A DNA stretch of 64,000 nucleotides from Flavobacterium sp. ASV13. Lineage in GTDB: Bacteria; Bacteroidota; Bacteroidia; Flavobacteriales; Flavobacteriaceae. The stretch spans positions 171,074 through 235,073 of the forward strand of contig NZ_KN050752.1 in NCBI RefSeq assembly GCF_000745775.1, written 5' to 3'. The position numbers and the translations under genes are program-made. Within the stretch, counting starts at the first letter, position 1, and each line of letters starts with the position of its first letter. Positions 43,693-52,831 of the stretch are shown here, in pieces. The notes under the pieces were generated by a model. That model ran no database searches. It had not been told where the DNA came from and saw only the letters and a list, made by a program, of their open reading frames with translations.

Positions 43693-46182
43693 ATGAAAAA
43701 TAAAAGAAAATATTTAAGCGGTAAACTGGCATTCTTAATGCTGGCAGTAATTACATTATTCAGTTCATGCAAGAAAAATGAAGAGGCCTTCAGCAGCCGA
43801 AAAGTTTCTTTTAATTCTGATTGGAGTTTTCACCTCAATGACAGCATTGTTGATAAAGATACCATTGGCGCTTCAACAAAATGGAGAACGTTAAATGTTC
43901 CGCACGATTGGAGCATCGAAGGAAAATTTGATGAAAAAAGCCCAGCCGGATATGGCGGAGGTTCTTTAACTGGAGGATTAGGCTGGTACAAAAAAACATT
44001 TAAAGTTGCTGCAGAAGACAGTACAAAAATAACTTCAATCACTTTTGACGGCGTTTACAAAAACAGTGAAATCTGGATAAACGGACATTATTTAGGAAAA
44101 CGTCCAAATGGATATATTGGATTTCAATATCAAATTTCTCAATATCTAAATTATGGAGAAAAAGAAAATGAAATAATTGTAAAAGTTGACAATTCAAAAC
44201 AACCCAATTCACGCTGGTATTCGGGTTCAGGAATTTTTAGAAATGTCTGGATCGAAACGACAGATAAATTACACGTTGCACAATGGGGAACTTATGTTAC
44301 AACACCAAAAGTTACTGCTGAAAAGGCTTCAGTTAATTTTGAAACTACTATTCAGAATCAAAATTCGGATTCAAAAAAAGCAGTTGTAACGACATCAATT
44401 TATAAAGAAGATACAAAAGTAACATCGGTTACTCAAAATATAACAATTGGAGCAAACGCCAATTCGATAATTAAACAATCTGCAGAAATTGAAACTCCGA
44501 TTTTATGGTCAGTTGACAAACCAGAATTGTATACGGCAGTTACGGAAATTTCGCTTGACGATAAAATTGTAGATCAATACAAAACTAATTTCGGAATCAG
44601 AGAATTTAAATTTGATCTTGAAAAAGGTTTTATTTTAAACGGAAAGCAAGTTAAGATTAAAGGAGTTTGTATGCATCACGATTTGGGACCGTTGGGTTCT
44701 GCAATCAACACGCGTGCAATCGAACGACAGCTTGAAATTCTGAAAGAAATGGGAGTTAATGGAATCAGAACTTCTCACAATCCTCCCGCTCCAGAGCTTT
44801 TAGACTTATGCGATAAAATGGGTTTCATTGTTATGGATGAAGCTTTTGATATGTGGAAAACAAATAAAACGAAATACGACTACACAAACGATTGGGAAAA
44901 ATGGCATAAAAAAGATTTGATTGACCAATTGCTTCGTGATCGTAATCATGCAAGTGTTTTTATTTGGAGCATTGGAAATGAAATTCCGGATCAATGGAGT
45001 GAAACCGGAGTACAGATTGCAAAAGAATTGGCCGGCATTGTACGCGATTATGATAAAACTCGTCCGCTTACTGCAGCGATGAATCCGCCGGTTAATATGA
45101 ATATCGATGAAGTAACGCTTCAGTTTGAAAAAAAGAATGTTCAGGTTAACCCAATTGCAGCTTCTGGAGTTTTAGATTTAATCGGATATAATTATGCGCA
45201 TCAAACGTATGAACATCATAAAGAATACTTCCCAAAAACACCTTTTATTGCAACTGAAACAACTTCAGGATTGGAGACTCGTGGTTATTATGACAATGTT
45301 TCGGATGTAGTAAAAAAATGGCCAGTAAGATGGGATCTTAAGTTTACTGATGGAAATCCGGGCAATACAGTTTCTGCTTACGATCAGGTTCAGGCGCCAT
45401 GGGGTTCTACGCATGAAGCAACATGGAAAGTGATTAAAAAACATGATTACTTATCTGGAATGTACATTTGGACAGGTTTTGATTATATCGGAGAACCAAC
45501 TCCATACGAATGGCCATCGGTAAGTTCATATTTCGGAATTGTAGATTTGGCCGGTTTCCCGAAAGACGTTTATTATATGTACCAAAGTGAATGGACAGAC
45601 AAAACCGTACTTCACATTTTTCCACATTGGAACTGGAAAGCGGGACAAACTGTCGATGTTTGGGCTTATTATAATAAAGCAGATGAGGTTGAACTTTTCT
45701 TAAACGGAAAATCTGTTGGAATCAGAAGCAAAAAAGGAGACGACTTGCACGTAATGTGGAGAATTCCTTATCAGGCCGGAACATTAAAAGCAGTTTCTCG
45801 TAAAAACGGAAAAACAGTTTTAGAAACCGAAATCAAAACAGCCGGAAATCCTGAAAATTTAAAATTGACTGCAGACAGGAGCACCATTAAAGCAGATGGA
45901 AATGATTTGTCATTTGTAACAGTAGATATTTTAGATGCAAACGGAACTTTGGCTCCAAATGCAAATAATGAAATCAATTTCTCTTTAAAAGGAAACGGAA
46001 AAATAGTAGGCGTTTGCAGCGGTGATCCGGTAAGTCACGAGTCGTATAAAGGTTCAAAACATACTGCTCTTAACGGAAAATGTTTAGTGATCGTTCAATC
46101 GGATACTAAATCGGGAAGATTGGAATTAACGGCTAAAGCAAATGGATTAAAATCAGCAACAATTGTAATTACTGCAGAATAA
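43693..46182 (+). CDS. Glycoside hydrolase family 2 (beta-galactosidase-like) lipoprotein
   Basis: 829 residues. Lipoprotein signal with lipobox SSC (…VITLFSSCKKN). Domains: GH2 N-terminal sugar-binding (LNVPHDWSIEGKFDE, GLGWYKKTF, RWYSGSGIFRNVW), Ig-like, TIM barrel, then C-terminal Ig-like domains (LFLNGKSVGIRSKKGDDLHVMW and an invasin-like tail). Catalytic candidates: acid/base Glu430 (WSIGNE) and nucleophile Glu522 (FIATETTSG). It should cut terminal beta-galactosides or related sugars in the periplasm or at the surface. First gene of a five-gene degradation cluster; the next starts 96 bp later. Confidence 0.94.
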   Translation: MKNKRKYLSGKLAFLMLAVITLFSSCKKNEEAFSSRKVSFNSDWSFHLNDSIVDKDTIGASTKWRTLNVPHDWSIEGKFDEKSPAGYGGGSLTGGLGWYKKTFKVAAEDSTKITSITFDGVYKNSEIWINGHYLGKRPNGYIGFQYQISQYLNYGEKENEIIVKVDNSKQPNSRWYSGSGIFRNVWIETTDKLHVAQWGTYVTTPKVTAEKASVNFETTIQNQNSDSKKAVVTTSIYKEDTKVTSVTQNITIGANANSIIKQSAEIETPILWSVDKPELYTAVTEISLDDKIVDQYKTNFGIREFKFDLEKGFILNGKQVKIKGVCMHHDLGPLGSAINTRAIERQLEILKEMGVNGIRTSHNPPAPELLDLCDKMGFIVMDEAFDMWKTNKTKYDYTNDWEKWHKKDLIDQLLRDRNHASVFIWSIGNEIPDQWSETGVQIAKELAGIVRDYDKTRPLTAAMNPPVNMNIDEVTLQFEKKNVQVNPIAASGVLDLIGYNYAHQTYEHHKEYFPKTPFIATETTSGLETRGYYDNVSDVVKKWPVRWDLKFTDGNPGNTVSAYDQVQAPWGSTHEATWKVIKKHDYLSGMYIWTGFDYIGEPTPYEWPSVSSYFGIVDLAGFPKDVYYMYQSEWTDKTVLHIFPHWNWKAGQTVDVWAYYNKADEVELFLNGKSVGIRSKKGDDLHVMWRIPYQAGTLKAVSRKNGKTVLETEIKTAGNPENLKLTADRSTIKADGNDLSFVTVDILDANGTLAPNANNEINFSLKGNGKIVGVCSGDPVSHESYKGSKHTALNGKCLVIVQSDTKSGRLELTAKANGLKSATIVITAE

Positions 46183-46278
46183 AATATGAGTAGCGAATAT
46201 TAAAAATAAGTTTTTATTGAGTTTTAAATCGGGCGGAAGCCTAATTCCGTCCGATTTATTAAAAAACAAAAAAATATC

Positions 46279-48285
46279 ATGAAAAAACACCTAATTCTTC
46301 CCGTTTTATTGCTTTCAGTTTCGATTGGATACAGTCAGAATAAGAAAGACGCTTATGAATTGGCATCACCAAACGGACAAAATAAAATCAAATTTGAGTT
46401 GGTACAAAATGCTCCAAAATATGCCGTTTCTCATGGGAAGACAGAAGTGATTGCGTCATCAGATATGGGATTTGTTTTAAAAGGAAATGAAAACCTAAGC
46501 TCAAATTTTGAAATAAAAGGAACTAAAACTTCGACTTTTGACGAAACTTGGGAACAAGTTTGGGGAGAAAAGAAAAATATTAGAAATCACTACAATCAAT
46601 TAGTAGTCGATTTACAGCAAAAAACAGGAAACAAAAGAAAATTACAAATTCAGTTTAGAGCTTTCGATGACGGAGTTGCATTTCGATATGTTTATCCAAA
46701 ACAAAATGTAAAAGACAGTATTTTCATCATGGATGAAAAAACGACTTTTAATTTAAAAGAAGATGGAAAAGCGTGGTGGATTCCGGCAAACAGGGAAAAC
46801 CGTGACGAATATCTTTTTAAAGATGCTCCGGTAAGTACTTTGGATACCGTTTTGACTCCCTTAACAATTGAGAGTAAAAGTGGTTTGGCCTTAAGTTTTC
46901 ACGAAGCAAATTTGGTAGATTTTGCCAGTATGACTTTGGTAAATAATAAAGGAACAGAATTAAAATCAGATTTAGTGCCGTGGGCTGATGGTGTAAAAGT
47001 TCGTGTGAAAGATTCGTTTACTTCTTCCTGGAGAACTATTCAAATTGGAGAAAATCCGGGAGAATTGATTACTTCATATTTGGTTTTGAATCTAAATGAA
47101 CCAAATAAATTAAAAAACACAAACAGCTATTTTAAACCGTATAAATATTTAGGAATTTGGTGGGGAATGCACATCGGAAAATACACTTTTTGGGAAAGTG
47201 AAAAACAAGGCGCAACAACCAAACATGCCGAAGAATATATCGATTTTACTGCTAAAGAAGGTTTCCATCATTTATTGATCGAAGGCTGGAACAAAGGCTG
47301 GACGCCGGGTTGGTATGAAAACCGAATGCATATGTTCAGTTTCACCAAAACCGCAGATAATTTCGATTTAGAAAAAGTCGTGGAATACGGAAAGAAAAAC
47401 AATATTGAATTAATTGGCTATCATGAAACAGGTTCAAACTTAATCAACTATTTAAAACAAGTTGACGATGGTTTTGAATTATACAAAAAACTCGGAATTC
47501 ATACCGTAAAAATTGGCCACGTCGGCTCTAAATTAAATATGAAACAAATGCACTTTGGGCAATTTGGAGTAAATTATTTCAGATATATTTTAGAAAAAGC
47601 AGCACAATATAATTTAGCAGTTTTATATCACGAATCAATAAAAGATACCGGAGAACGTAGAACTTATCCAAACATGGTTTCAAGAGAAGCAGCACGCGGA
47701 CAAGAATATAACGCCTGGAGCGAAGGAAATCCGCCAAACCATTTGACGATTATTCCGTTTACAAGATTGCTTTCAGGCCCAATGGATTTTACGCCTGGAA
47801 TTTTTGATGTTGAGGTAAAACAAGGTTATCCGGGAAAAAGAATTCAGGGAACAGTTGGGCAGCAGTTGGCATTGTATGTAACAATTTATTCTCCAATTCA
47901 AATGTTGGCTGATCTTCCAGAAAATTACGAAGGAAAACCGGCTTTACAATTCTTAAAAGATGTTCCAACAGATTGGGAAGACACTAAAATCCTAGAAGGA
48001 AAAATTGGTGAATATATCACAACAGCAAGAAAAGATAGAAACAGCGCCGATTGGTACTTAGGAGCTTTGACAAATGAAAAACCAAGAGAGCTCGAAATTT
48101 CACTTTCTTTCTTAGATTCTAATGCAAATTACGAGGCACAAATTTATGCTGATGCCGAAAAAACTGATCAAAAACACAACCCGGAAGCCGTTGCAATTTC
48201 AAAGAAGGCAGTAAAAGCTTCAGATGTTCTGAAATTACATTTAGGCGGAGCTGGTGGCGCGGCAGTAAGATTCAAGAAATTATAA
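46279..48285 (+). CDS. Glycoside hydrolase family 97 (SusB-like, probably inverting)
   Basis: 668 residues with signal peptide (MKKHLILPVLLLSVSIGYSQ). The N-terminal beta-sandwich (ELASPNGQNKIKFELV) leads to a TIM barrel with WWIPANRENRDEYLF, LGIWWGMHIGKYTFWES, YHESIKDTGERRTYPN and SARG-like EAARGQEYNAW. Glu452 (YHES) matches the base region of inverting SusB-type enzymes. At the place where retaining GH97 members have an Asp nucleophile this protein has G-H-V (His414), supporting the inverting subgroup. Likely an alpha-glucosidase or similar acting in the periplasm. Specificity is uncertain. Confidence 0.92.
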   Translation: MKKHLILPVLLLSVSIGYSQNKKDAYELASPNGQNKIKFELVQNAPKYAVSHGKTEVIASSDMGFVLKGNENLSSNFEIKGTKTSTFDETWEQVWGEKKNIRNHYNQLVVDLQQKTGNKRKLQIQFRAFDDGVAFRYVYPKQNVKDSIFIMDEKTTFNLKEDGKAWWIPANRENRDEYLFKDAPVSTLDTVLTPLTIESKSGLALSFHEANLVDFASMTLVNNKGTELKSDLVPWADGVKVRVKDSFTSSWRTIQIGENPGELITSYLVLNLNEPNKLKNTNSYFKPYKYLGIWWGMHIGKYTFWESEKQGATTKHAEEYIDFTAKEGFHHLLIEGWNKGWTPGWYENRMHMFSFTKTADNFDLEKVVEYGKKNNIELIGYHETGSNLINYLKQVDDGFELYKKLGIHTVKIGHVGSKLNMKQMHFGQFGVNYFRYILEKAAQYNLAVLYHESIKDTGERRTYPNMVSREAARGQEYNAWSEGNPPNHLTIIPFTRLLSGPMDFTPGIFDVEVKQGYPGKRIQGTVGQQLALYVTIYSPIQMLADLPENYEGKPALQFLKDVPTDWEDTKILEGKIGEYITTARKDRNSADWYLGALTNEKPRELEISLSFLDSNANYEAQIYADAEKTDQKHNPEAVAISKKAVKASDVLKLHLGGAGGAAVRFKKL

Positions 48286-48337
48286 TTATTTTAGATTTTA
48301 AAAAAACATAACTATCAAAAACTAAAAACCACAATCA

Positions 48338-50575
48338 ATGAAAAACAAAATGATATACCTGTCGGCAGCTCTGGCTTTTGTATTATTTGCTTCTTGTAAA
48401 AATGATGCAAAAACAGCTACCTCAGAGAATGCACAGACAGAAGAATATAAAGGAAAAGAAATCGGGTCAGAACACGATGCCGAAATAGATAAATTAGTTT
48501 CTCAAATAACACTTGAGGAAAAAGTCGGAATGCTACACGGAAACAGTATGTTCAGTACTGGAGCTGTTGAACGCTTAGGTATTCCGGAATTAAAAATGGC
48601 CGATGGTCCACTTGGAGTTCGTGAGGAAATCTCTAGAGACAGCTGGGCACCAGCCGGACTAACAAATGATTTTGCAACTTATTATCCTGCGGGAGGCGGT
48701 TTGGCTGCAACTTGGAATGCTGAAATGGCGCATACTTTCGGAAATAGTTTGGGAGAAGAATTGCGCGCAAGAGATAAAGACATGTTGCTTTCGCCAGCCA
48801 TCAATATGGTTAGAACGCCACTTGGAGGAAGAACATATGAATACATGTCCGAAGATCCGTTTTTGAATAAGAAAATTGCTGTGCCTTTGATTGTTGGACT
48901 TCAGGAAAAAGATGTAATGGCTTGCGTAAAACATTATGCAGCAAACAATCAGGAAACAAATCGCGATTTTGTAGATGTTCAAATTGATGAAAGAACGCTT
49001 CGCGAAATTTATCTTCCTGCGTTTGAAGCTTCAGTAAAAGAAGCAAAATCGTATGCAATAATGGGCGCTTACAATAAATTGAGAGGCGAATATTTATGTG
49101 AAAACGATTATATGCTAAATAAAATTCTTCGTGATGAATGGGGATTTAAAGGCGTTGTCGTTTCTGATTGGGCTGCGGTGCATTCAACGGTAAAATCTCT
49201 AAAAAGTGGACTCGATATTGAAATGGGAACACCAAAACCATTCAACGAATTTTTCCTGGCAGATAAATTAATTGCGGCAGTAAAGGCAGGCGAGATCTCA
49301 GAAACTGAAATTGATTTGCATGTAAAACGCATTTTAAGAGTTTTATTCCAAGTAAAAGCAATGGGCGGAGGCGAACGAGCTAAAGGAAGTATTGCAACAG
49401 AAGCGCATTACCAAGATGCTTACAAAATTGCTGCTGAAGATATTGTATTATTGAAAAACAGCAATAATGCTTTACCATTAAAACTTGATGGTGTTAAATC
49501 TATTGCTGTAATTGGAAACAATGCAGTGAAGAAAAATTCTTTAGGCGGTTTTGGTGCCGGAGTAAAAACAAAAAGAGAAGTTACGCCACTCGAAGGTTTA
49601 AAAAACAGATTGCCTTCTTCAATAAAAATCAATTATGCTGAAGGTTATTTAGAACGTTATGACGAAAAAAATAAAGGAAAATTAGGCGATATTACATTAA
49701 ACGGTCCGGTAACTATTGACGAATTAGATCCAGCAAAAGTGCAAGAAGCTGTTGAAGCAGCTAAAAAATCGGATGTTGCGGTGATTTTTGCAGGTTCAAA
49801 TCGTGATTATGAAACTGAAGCTTCTGACAGAAGAACTTTGAAATTGCCTTTTGGACAGGAAGAATTAATTAAAAAAGTATTGGCTGTAAATCCGAGAACT
49901 ATTGTAGTTATGATTGCCGGCGCTCCATTTGATATTGATGAAGTAACTAAAAAATCGCCTGCTGTGGTTTGGAGCTGGTTTAATGGTTCTGAAGGAGGAA
50001 ATGCTTTAGCCGATGTTATTTTAGGAAAAGTAAATCCGTCAGGAAAACTGCCTTGGACAATGCCTAAAAATATTATGGATTCGCCAGCGCACGCTACAAA
50101 AAGTTTTCCAGGTGGAAAATCGGTTAATTATGCCGAAGGAATTTTGATCGGATACCGTTGGTTTGATACTAAAAATATTGCACCGTTATTTCCTTTTGGT
50201 TACGGATTATCATATACCACTTTTGCTTTAGAAAATGGAAAAACAGACAAAACTTCATATGCTTCAAACGAAATTATTTCTGTTTCTGTTGATGTAAAAA
50301 ATACCGGAAAAGTTGATGGAAAAGAAGTGGTTCAGGTATATTCTTCAAAAGCAGATTCTAAAGTAACTCGTGCTTCAAAAGAGTTAAAAGGTTTCAAAAA
50401 AGTATTGGTAAAATCAGGAAGTTCAGAAACGGTTACAATCCAAATTCCGGTAAAAGAATTAGCCTATTATGATGTTTCAGCAAAAAAATGGACAGTTGAG
50501 CCAGGAAAATATACGCTGAAAATCGGAAATTCATCAAGAGATATCAAAACTGAGATTGCTATAACAATTCAGTAA
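48338..50575 (+). CDS. Glycoside hydrolase family 3 beta-glucosidase-like lipoprotein
   Basis: 745 residues. Lipoprotein signal (ALAFVLFASCKND). Domains: GH3 N-terminal barrel with KMADGPLGVRE, YMSEDPFLNKKIA, CVKHYAANNQETNR and the nucleophile Asp277 (VVSDWAAVHS); GH3 C-terminal domain (VIFAGSNRDYETEASDR); fibronectin type III-like tail (SVDVKNTGKVDGKEVVQVYSS). It releases terminal beta-linked glucose or xylose. It starts 52 bp after the GH97 gene, so the first three enzymes look co-transcribed. Confidence 0.95.
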   Translation: MKNKMIYLSAALAFVLFASCKNDAKTATSENAQTEEYKGKEIGSEHDAEIDKLVSQITLEEKVGMLHGNSMFSTGAVERLGIPELKMADGPLGVREEISRDSWAPAGLTNDFATYYPAGGGLAATWNAEMAHTFGNSLGEELRARDKDMLLSPAINMVRTPLGGRTYEYMSEDPFLNKKIAVPLIVGLQEKDVMACVKHYAANNQETNRDFVDVQIDERTLREIYLPAFEASVKEAKSYAIMGAYNKLRGEYLCENDYMLNKILRDEWGFKGVVVSDWAAVHSTVKSLKSGLDIEMGTPKPFNEFFLADKLIAAVKAGEISETEIDLHVKRILRVLFQVKAMGGGERAKGSIATEAHYQDAYKIAAEDIVLLKNSNNALPLKLDGVKSIAVIGNNAVKKNSLGGFGAGVKTKREVTPLEGLKNRLPSSIKINYAEGYLERYDEKNKGKLGDITLNGPVTIDELDPAKVQEAVEAAKKSDVAVIFAGSNRDYETEASDRRTLKLPFGQEELIKKVLAVNPRTIVVMIAGAPFDIDEVTKKSPAVVWSWFNGSEGGNALADVILGKVNPSGKLPWTMPKNIMDSPAHATKSFPGGKSVNYAEGILIGYRWFDTKNIAPLFPFGYGLSYTTFALENGKTDKTSYASNEIISVSVDVKNTGKVDGKEVVQVYSSKADSKVTRASKELKGFKKVLVKSGSSETVTIQIPVKELAYYDVSAKKWTVEPGKYTLKIGNSSRDIKTEIAITIQ

Positions 50576-50594
50576 GAAGAAAACATTAAATTTA

Positions 50595-50666
50595 CCATAT
50601 AAGGAATATAAGTGAATTAAGTTCAGCCTCACGGTTAGCTTAACTTTACTTATATTCCTTATATGG
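50595..50666. repeat. Long hairpin with perfect 19-bp arms
   Basis: CCATATAAGGAATATAAGT (50595-50613) is the exact reverse complement of 50648-50666. The 34-bp loop contains an inner pairing (TTAAG / CTTAA). There is no T-run, so it is not a standard terminator. It lies between the GH3 gene and the esterase gene and ends 23 bp before the esterase start. Confidence 0.9.
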
Positions 50667-50689
50667 TTTACTATTTTATATTAGAAAAA

Positions 50690-52636
50690 ATGAAAAAAAT
50701 CACAGTCTTTTTTTTACTTCTATGTGGCATAATGGCAAACGCCAATGTAAAAATGCCTCTACTATTTTCAGACGGAATGGTATTGCAACGCAATAAAGCA
50801 ATTCCGATTTGGGGTTTTGCTGATGCCAATGAAAAAGTAGAAATTCATTTCAATAAACAAATCAAAAAGACGCAGGCCGATAAAAACGGAAAATGGACTG
50901 TCAATTTAGATGCTGAAAAAGCCGGCGGACCTTTTGAGCTTGTTATTATCGGAAAAAATAAAATCACGATTAAAAATGTTTTAGTTGGAGAAGTTTGGGT
51001 TTGCAGCGGACAATCGAATATGGAATTTCAGGTTTCTAAAACGATCAACGCCGAAAACGAAATGAATAATGCGGAGTATCCTATGATTCGTCATTTTGGT
51101 GTTGAGCGAGATTTTAGTGGAATACCAAAAGAGGATTTAAAAGCAGGAAAATGGGAAGTTTCAAGCAAAGAAACAGTTGGTAATTTCACTGCTGTCGGAT
51201 TTTATTTTGCACGAAAATTATATTCGGAATTAAAAATCCCAATCGGAATTATCAATACATCTTGGGGTGGAACCAATGTTGAAACCTGGACAAGCCGTGA
51301 AGCATTCGAAAAAAGCCCTGAATTTAAAAACATGATTGCCGATGTTCCGGTTATGAATGTTGATTCTATTTCAAAATTGTACGCAAAACGTATGAATGAA
51401 AGAATTGAAAAAATTCAAGGAACTCCAGTTAGTACAGCAAATGAAAATACGTTCAAAGAACTTTCTTTTGACGATAATTCCTGGGGCGAATTAAACACGC
51501 CAAGCATATGGGAAAGTCAACATCTTGGCGATTTAGACGGAGTAGTTTGGATGCGAAAAACTATTACGCTTTCGGCAGAAGATATTAAAATTAAAGCAAC
51601 GTTGAGTTTAGCGAAAATCGACGACGAAGATATTACATACGTAAACGGAATTGAAGTTGGGAAAAATTTTCAATATGATGCCAAACGTATTTATCAAATA
51701 CCAGAAAATGTTTTAAAAGAAGGAAAAAATGTAATTGCCGTGAGAATTGTCGATAACGGCGGAGGCGGAGGTATTTATGGAGAATCGGAAAATCTAAAGT
51801 TAACTTTAGGAAGCAAAGTTATTCCGCTTGACGGAAAATGGAAATTTAGAGTAATTGTTGTAAAAACAGCTTTATCGCCAAATAGTTATCCGTCATTATT
51901 GTACAATGCAATGGTAAATCCGTTAATTCCTTATGCAATCGAGGGCGTTTTATGGTATCAGGGCGAAACTAATGTTTGGCGAGCAAATCAATACAAAAAA
52001 GCGTTTCCGTTACTGATTACAGACTGGAGAACAAAGTTCAAGCAAGGCGATTTTCCTTTTTACTTCGTTCAATTGTCAACTTTTGATGAATATGGAGGAA
52101 ACAGTAAAAAAGGAAGCCGTTGGGCAGAACTTCGCGAAGCACAGTCTGAAACTTTAAAATTGAAAAATACCGGAATGGCGGTTACGACAGATATTGGAAA
52201 TGCAAAAGACATTCACCCAACTAACAAACAAGATGTTGGACTTCGTTTGGCAGCAATTGCATTAAATAATGTTTACAGCAAAAAACAGGTTTTCAGCGGA
52301 CCAACATATAAATCTCAGGAAATAAAAGGAAATCAAATTATCCTTACTTTCGATAATATCGGTAGCGGATTATCAACGCCAAATAACGATGAATTAAAAG
52401 GTTTCGAAATCGCCGGCGCAGACAAAGTTTTCCATTCCGCGAAAGCGATAATCAAAGACAACAAAATTATGGTTTCCAGCGATCAGGTTCAAAACCCTGT
52501 TGCGGTTCATTACGGCTGGGCAGACGACGATGCACAGATTAATCTTTACAATAAAGAAAAATTCCCTGCATCGCCTTTCAGAACTGATAATTGGGAAATG
52601 ATTTCGGCAAATGAGGTATATAAAGTGAGTAAATAG
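50690..52636 (+). CDS. SASA-type (sialate O-acetylesterase-like) carbohydrate esterase
   Basis: 648 residues from the ATG at 50690, which begins a proper signal peptide (MKKITVFFLLLCGIMANAN); the longer frame from 50663 starts inside the hairpin arm. SGNH-type motifs: CSGQSNM with candidate nucleophile Ser109, the block WYQGETNVWRA, and DIHPTNKQDVG with the likely catalytic His. A jelly-roll insert (~230-380, GELNTPSIWE ... NGIEVGKNFQYD) splits the esterase domain. It should remove O-acetyl groups from plant or other glycans; sialic acid is not implied by the context. Confidence 0.9.
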   Translation: MKKITVFFLLLCGIMANANVKMPLLFSDGMVLQRNKAIPIWGFADANEKVEIHFNKQIKKTQADKNGKWTVNLDAEKAGGPFELVIIGKNKITIKNVLVGEVWVCSGQSNMEFQVSKTINAENEMNNAEYPMIRHFGVERDFSGIPKEDLKAGKWEVSSKETVGNFTAVGFYFARKLYSELKIPIGIINTSWGGTNVETWTSREAFEKSPEFKNMIADVPVMNVDSISKLYAKRMNERIEKIQGTPVSTANENTFKELSFDDNSWGELNTPSIWESQHLGDLDGVVWMRKTITLSAEDIKIKATLSLAKIDDEDITYVNGIEVGKNFQYDAKRIYQIPENVLKEGKNVIAVRIVDNGGGGGIYGESENLKLTLGSKVIPLDGKWKFRVIVVKTALSPNSYPSLLYNAMVNPLIPYAIEGVLWYQGETNVWRANQYKKAFPLLITDWRTKFKQGDFPFYFVQLSTFDEYGGNSKKGSRWAELREAQSETLKLKNTGMAVTTDIGNAKDIHPTNKQDVGLRLAAIALNNVYSKKQVFSGPTYKSQEIKGNQIILTFDNIGSGLSTPNNDELKGFEIAGADKVFHSAKAIIKDNKIMVSSDQVQNPVAVHYGWADDDAQINLYNKEKFPASPFRTDNWEMISANEVYKVSK

Positions 52637-52664
52637 TAATTAGTGAATAGTCATTAGTAAGTAA
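52637..52664. repeat. ATTAGTGAATAG-type repeat, copy 1
   Basis: TAATTAGTGAATAGTCATTAGTAAGT directly after the esterase stop is related to the hairpin arms at 60732-60794. Confidence 0.55.
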
Positions 52665-52673
52665 AAAAGTTTC

Positions 52674-52748
52674 TGGGCGTGATCCCGTTATCTTAACGGG
52701 ACCGGGCTATCCGCTCCGCCGCGGCGGATTGCTCCTATCCCTCACGCG
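52674..52748. repeat. GC-rich palindromic intergenic element (REP/MITE-like)
   Basis: A sharply GC-rich ~75-bp block in AT-rich DNA. Outer stem GCGTGA (52677-52682) pairs with TCACGC (52742-52747). Inside are the hairpin CCCGTTA-TCT-TAACGGG (52684-52700) and the palindrome CCGCCGCGGCGG (52716-52727). The layout GGGCGTG ... CGGGCTATCCGCT ... CTATCCCTCACGCG is one I recall from many Bacteroidota intergenic regions. Confidence 0.7.
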
Positions 52749-52831
52749 CATAAAATGTCTATAAATACAAATGAAAATTCCTCAGGAATGATTAATATTG
52801 TAGAAACTACACTTCTAACCAAAATGCAATC

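Noticed and set aside
48659..49058. Several overlapping frames within the GH3 gene on both strands
   Set aside because: They are shadows of the conserved GH3 barrel; none has a signal or promoter.
50663..50690. Earlier ATG start for the SASA esterase
   Set aside because: The earlier ATG lies in the arm of the long hairpin and would place nine extra residues before a normal signal peptide.
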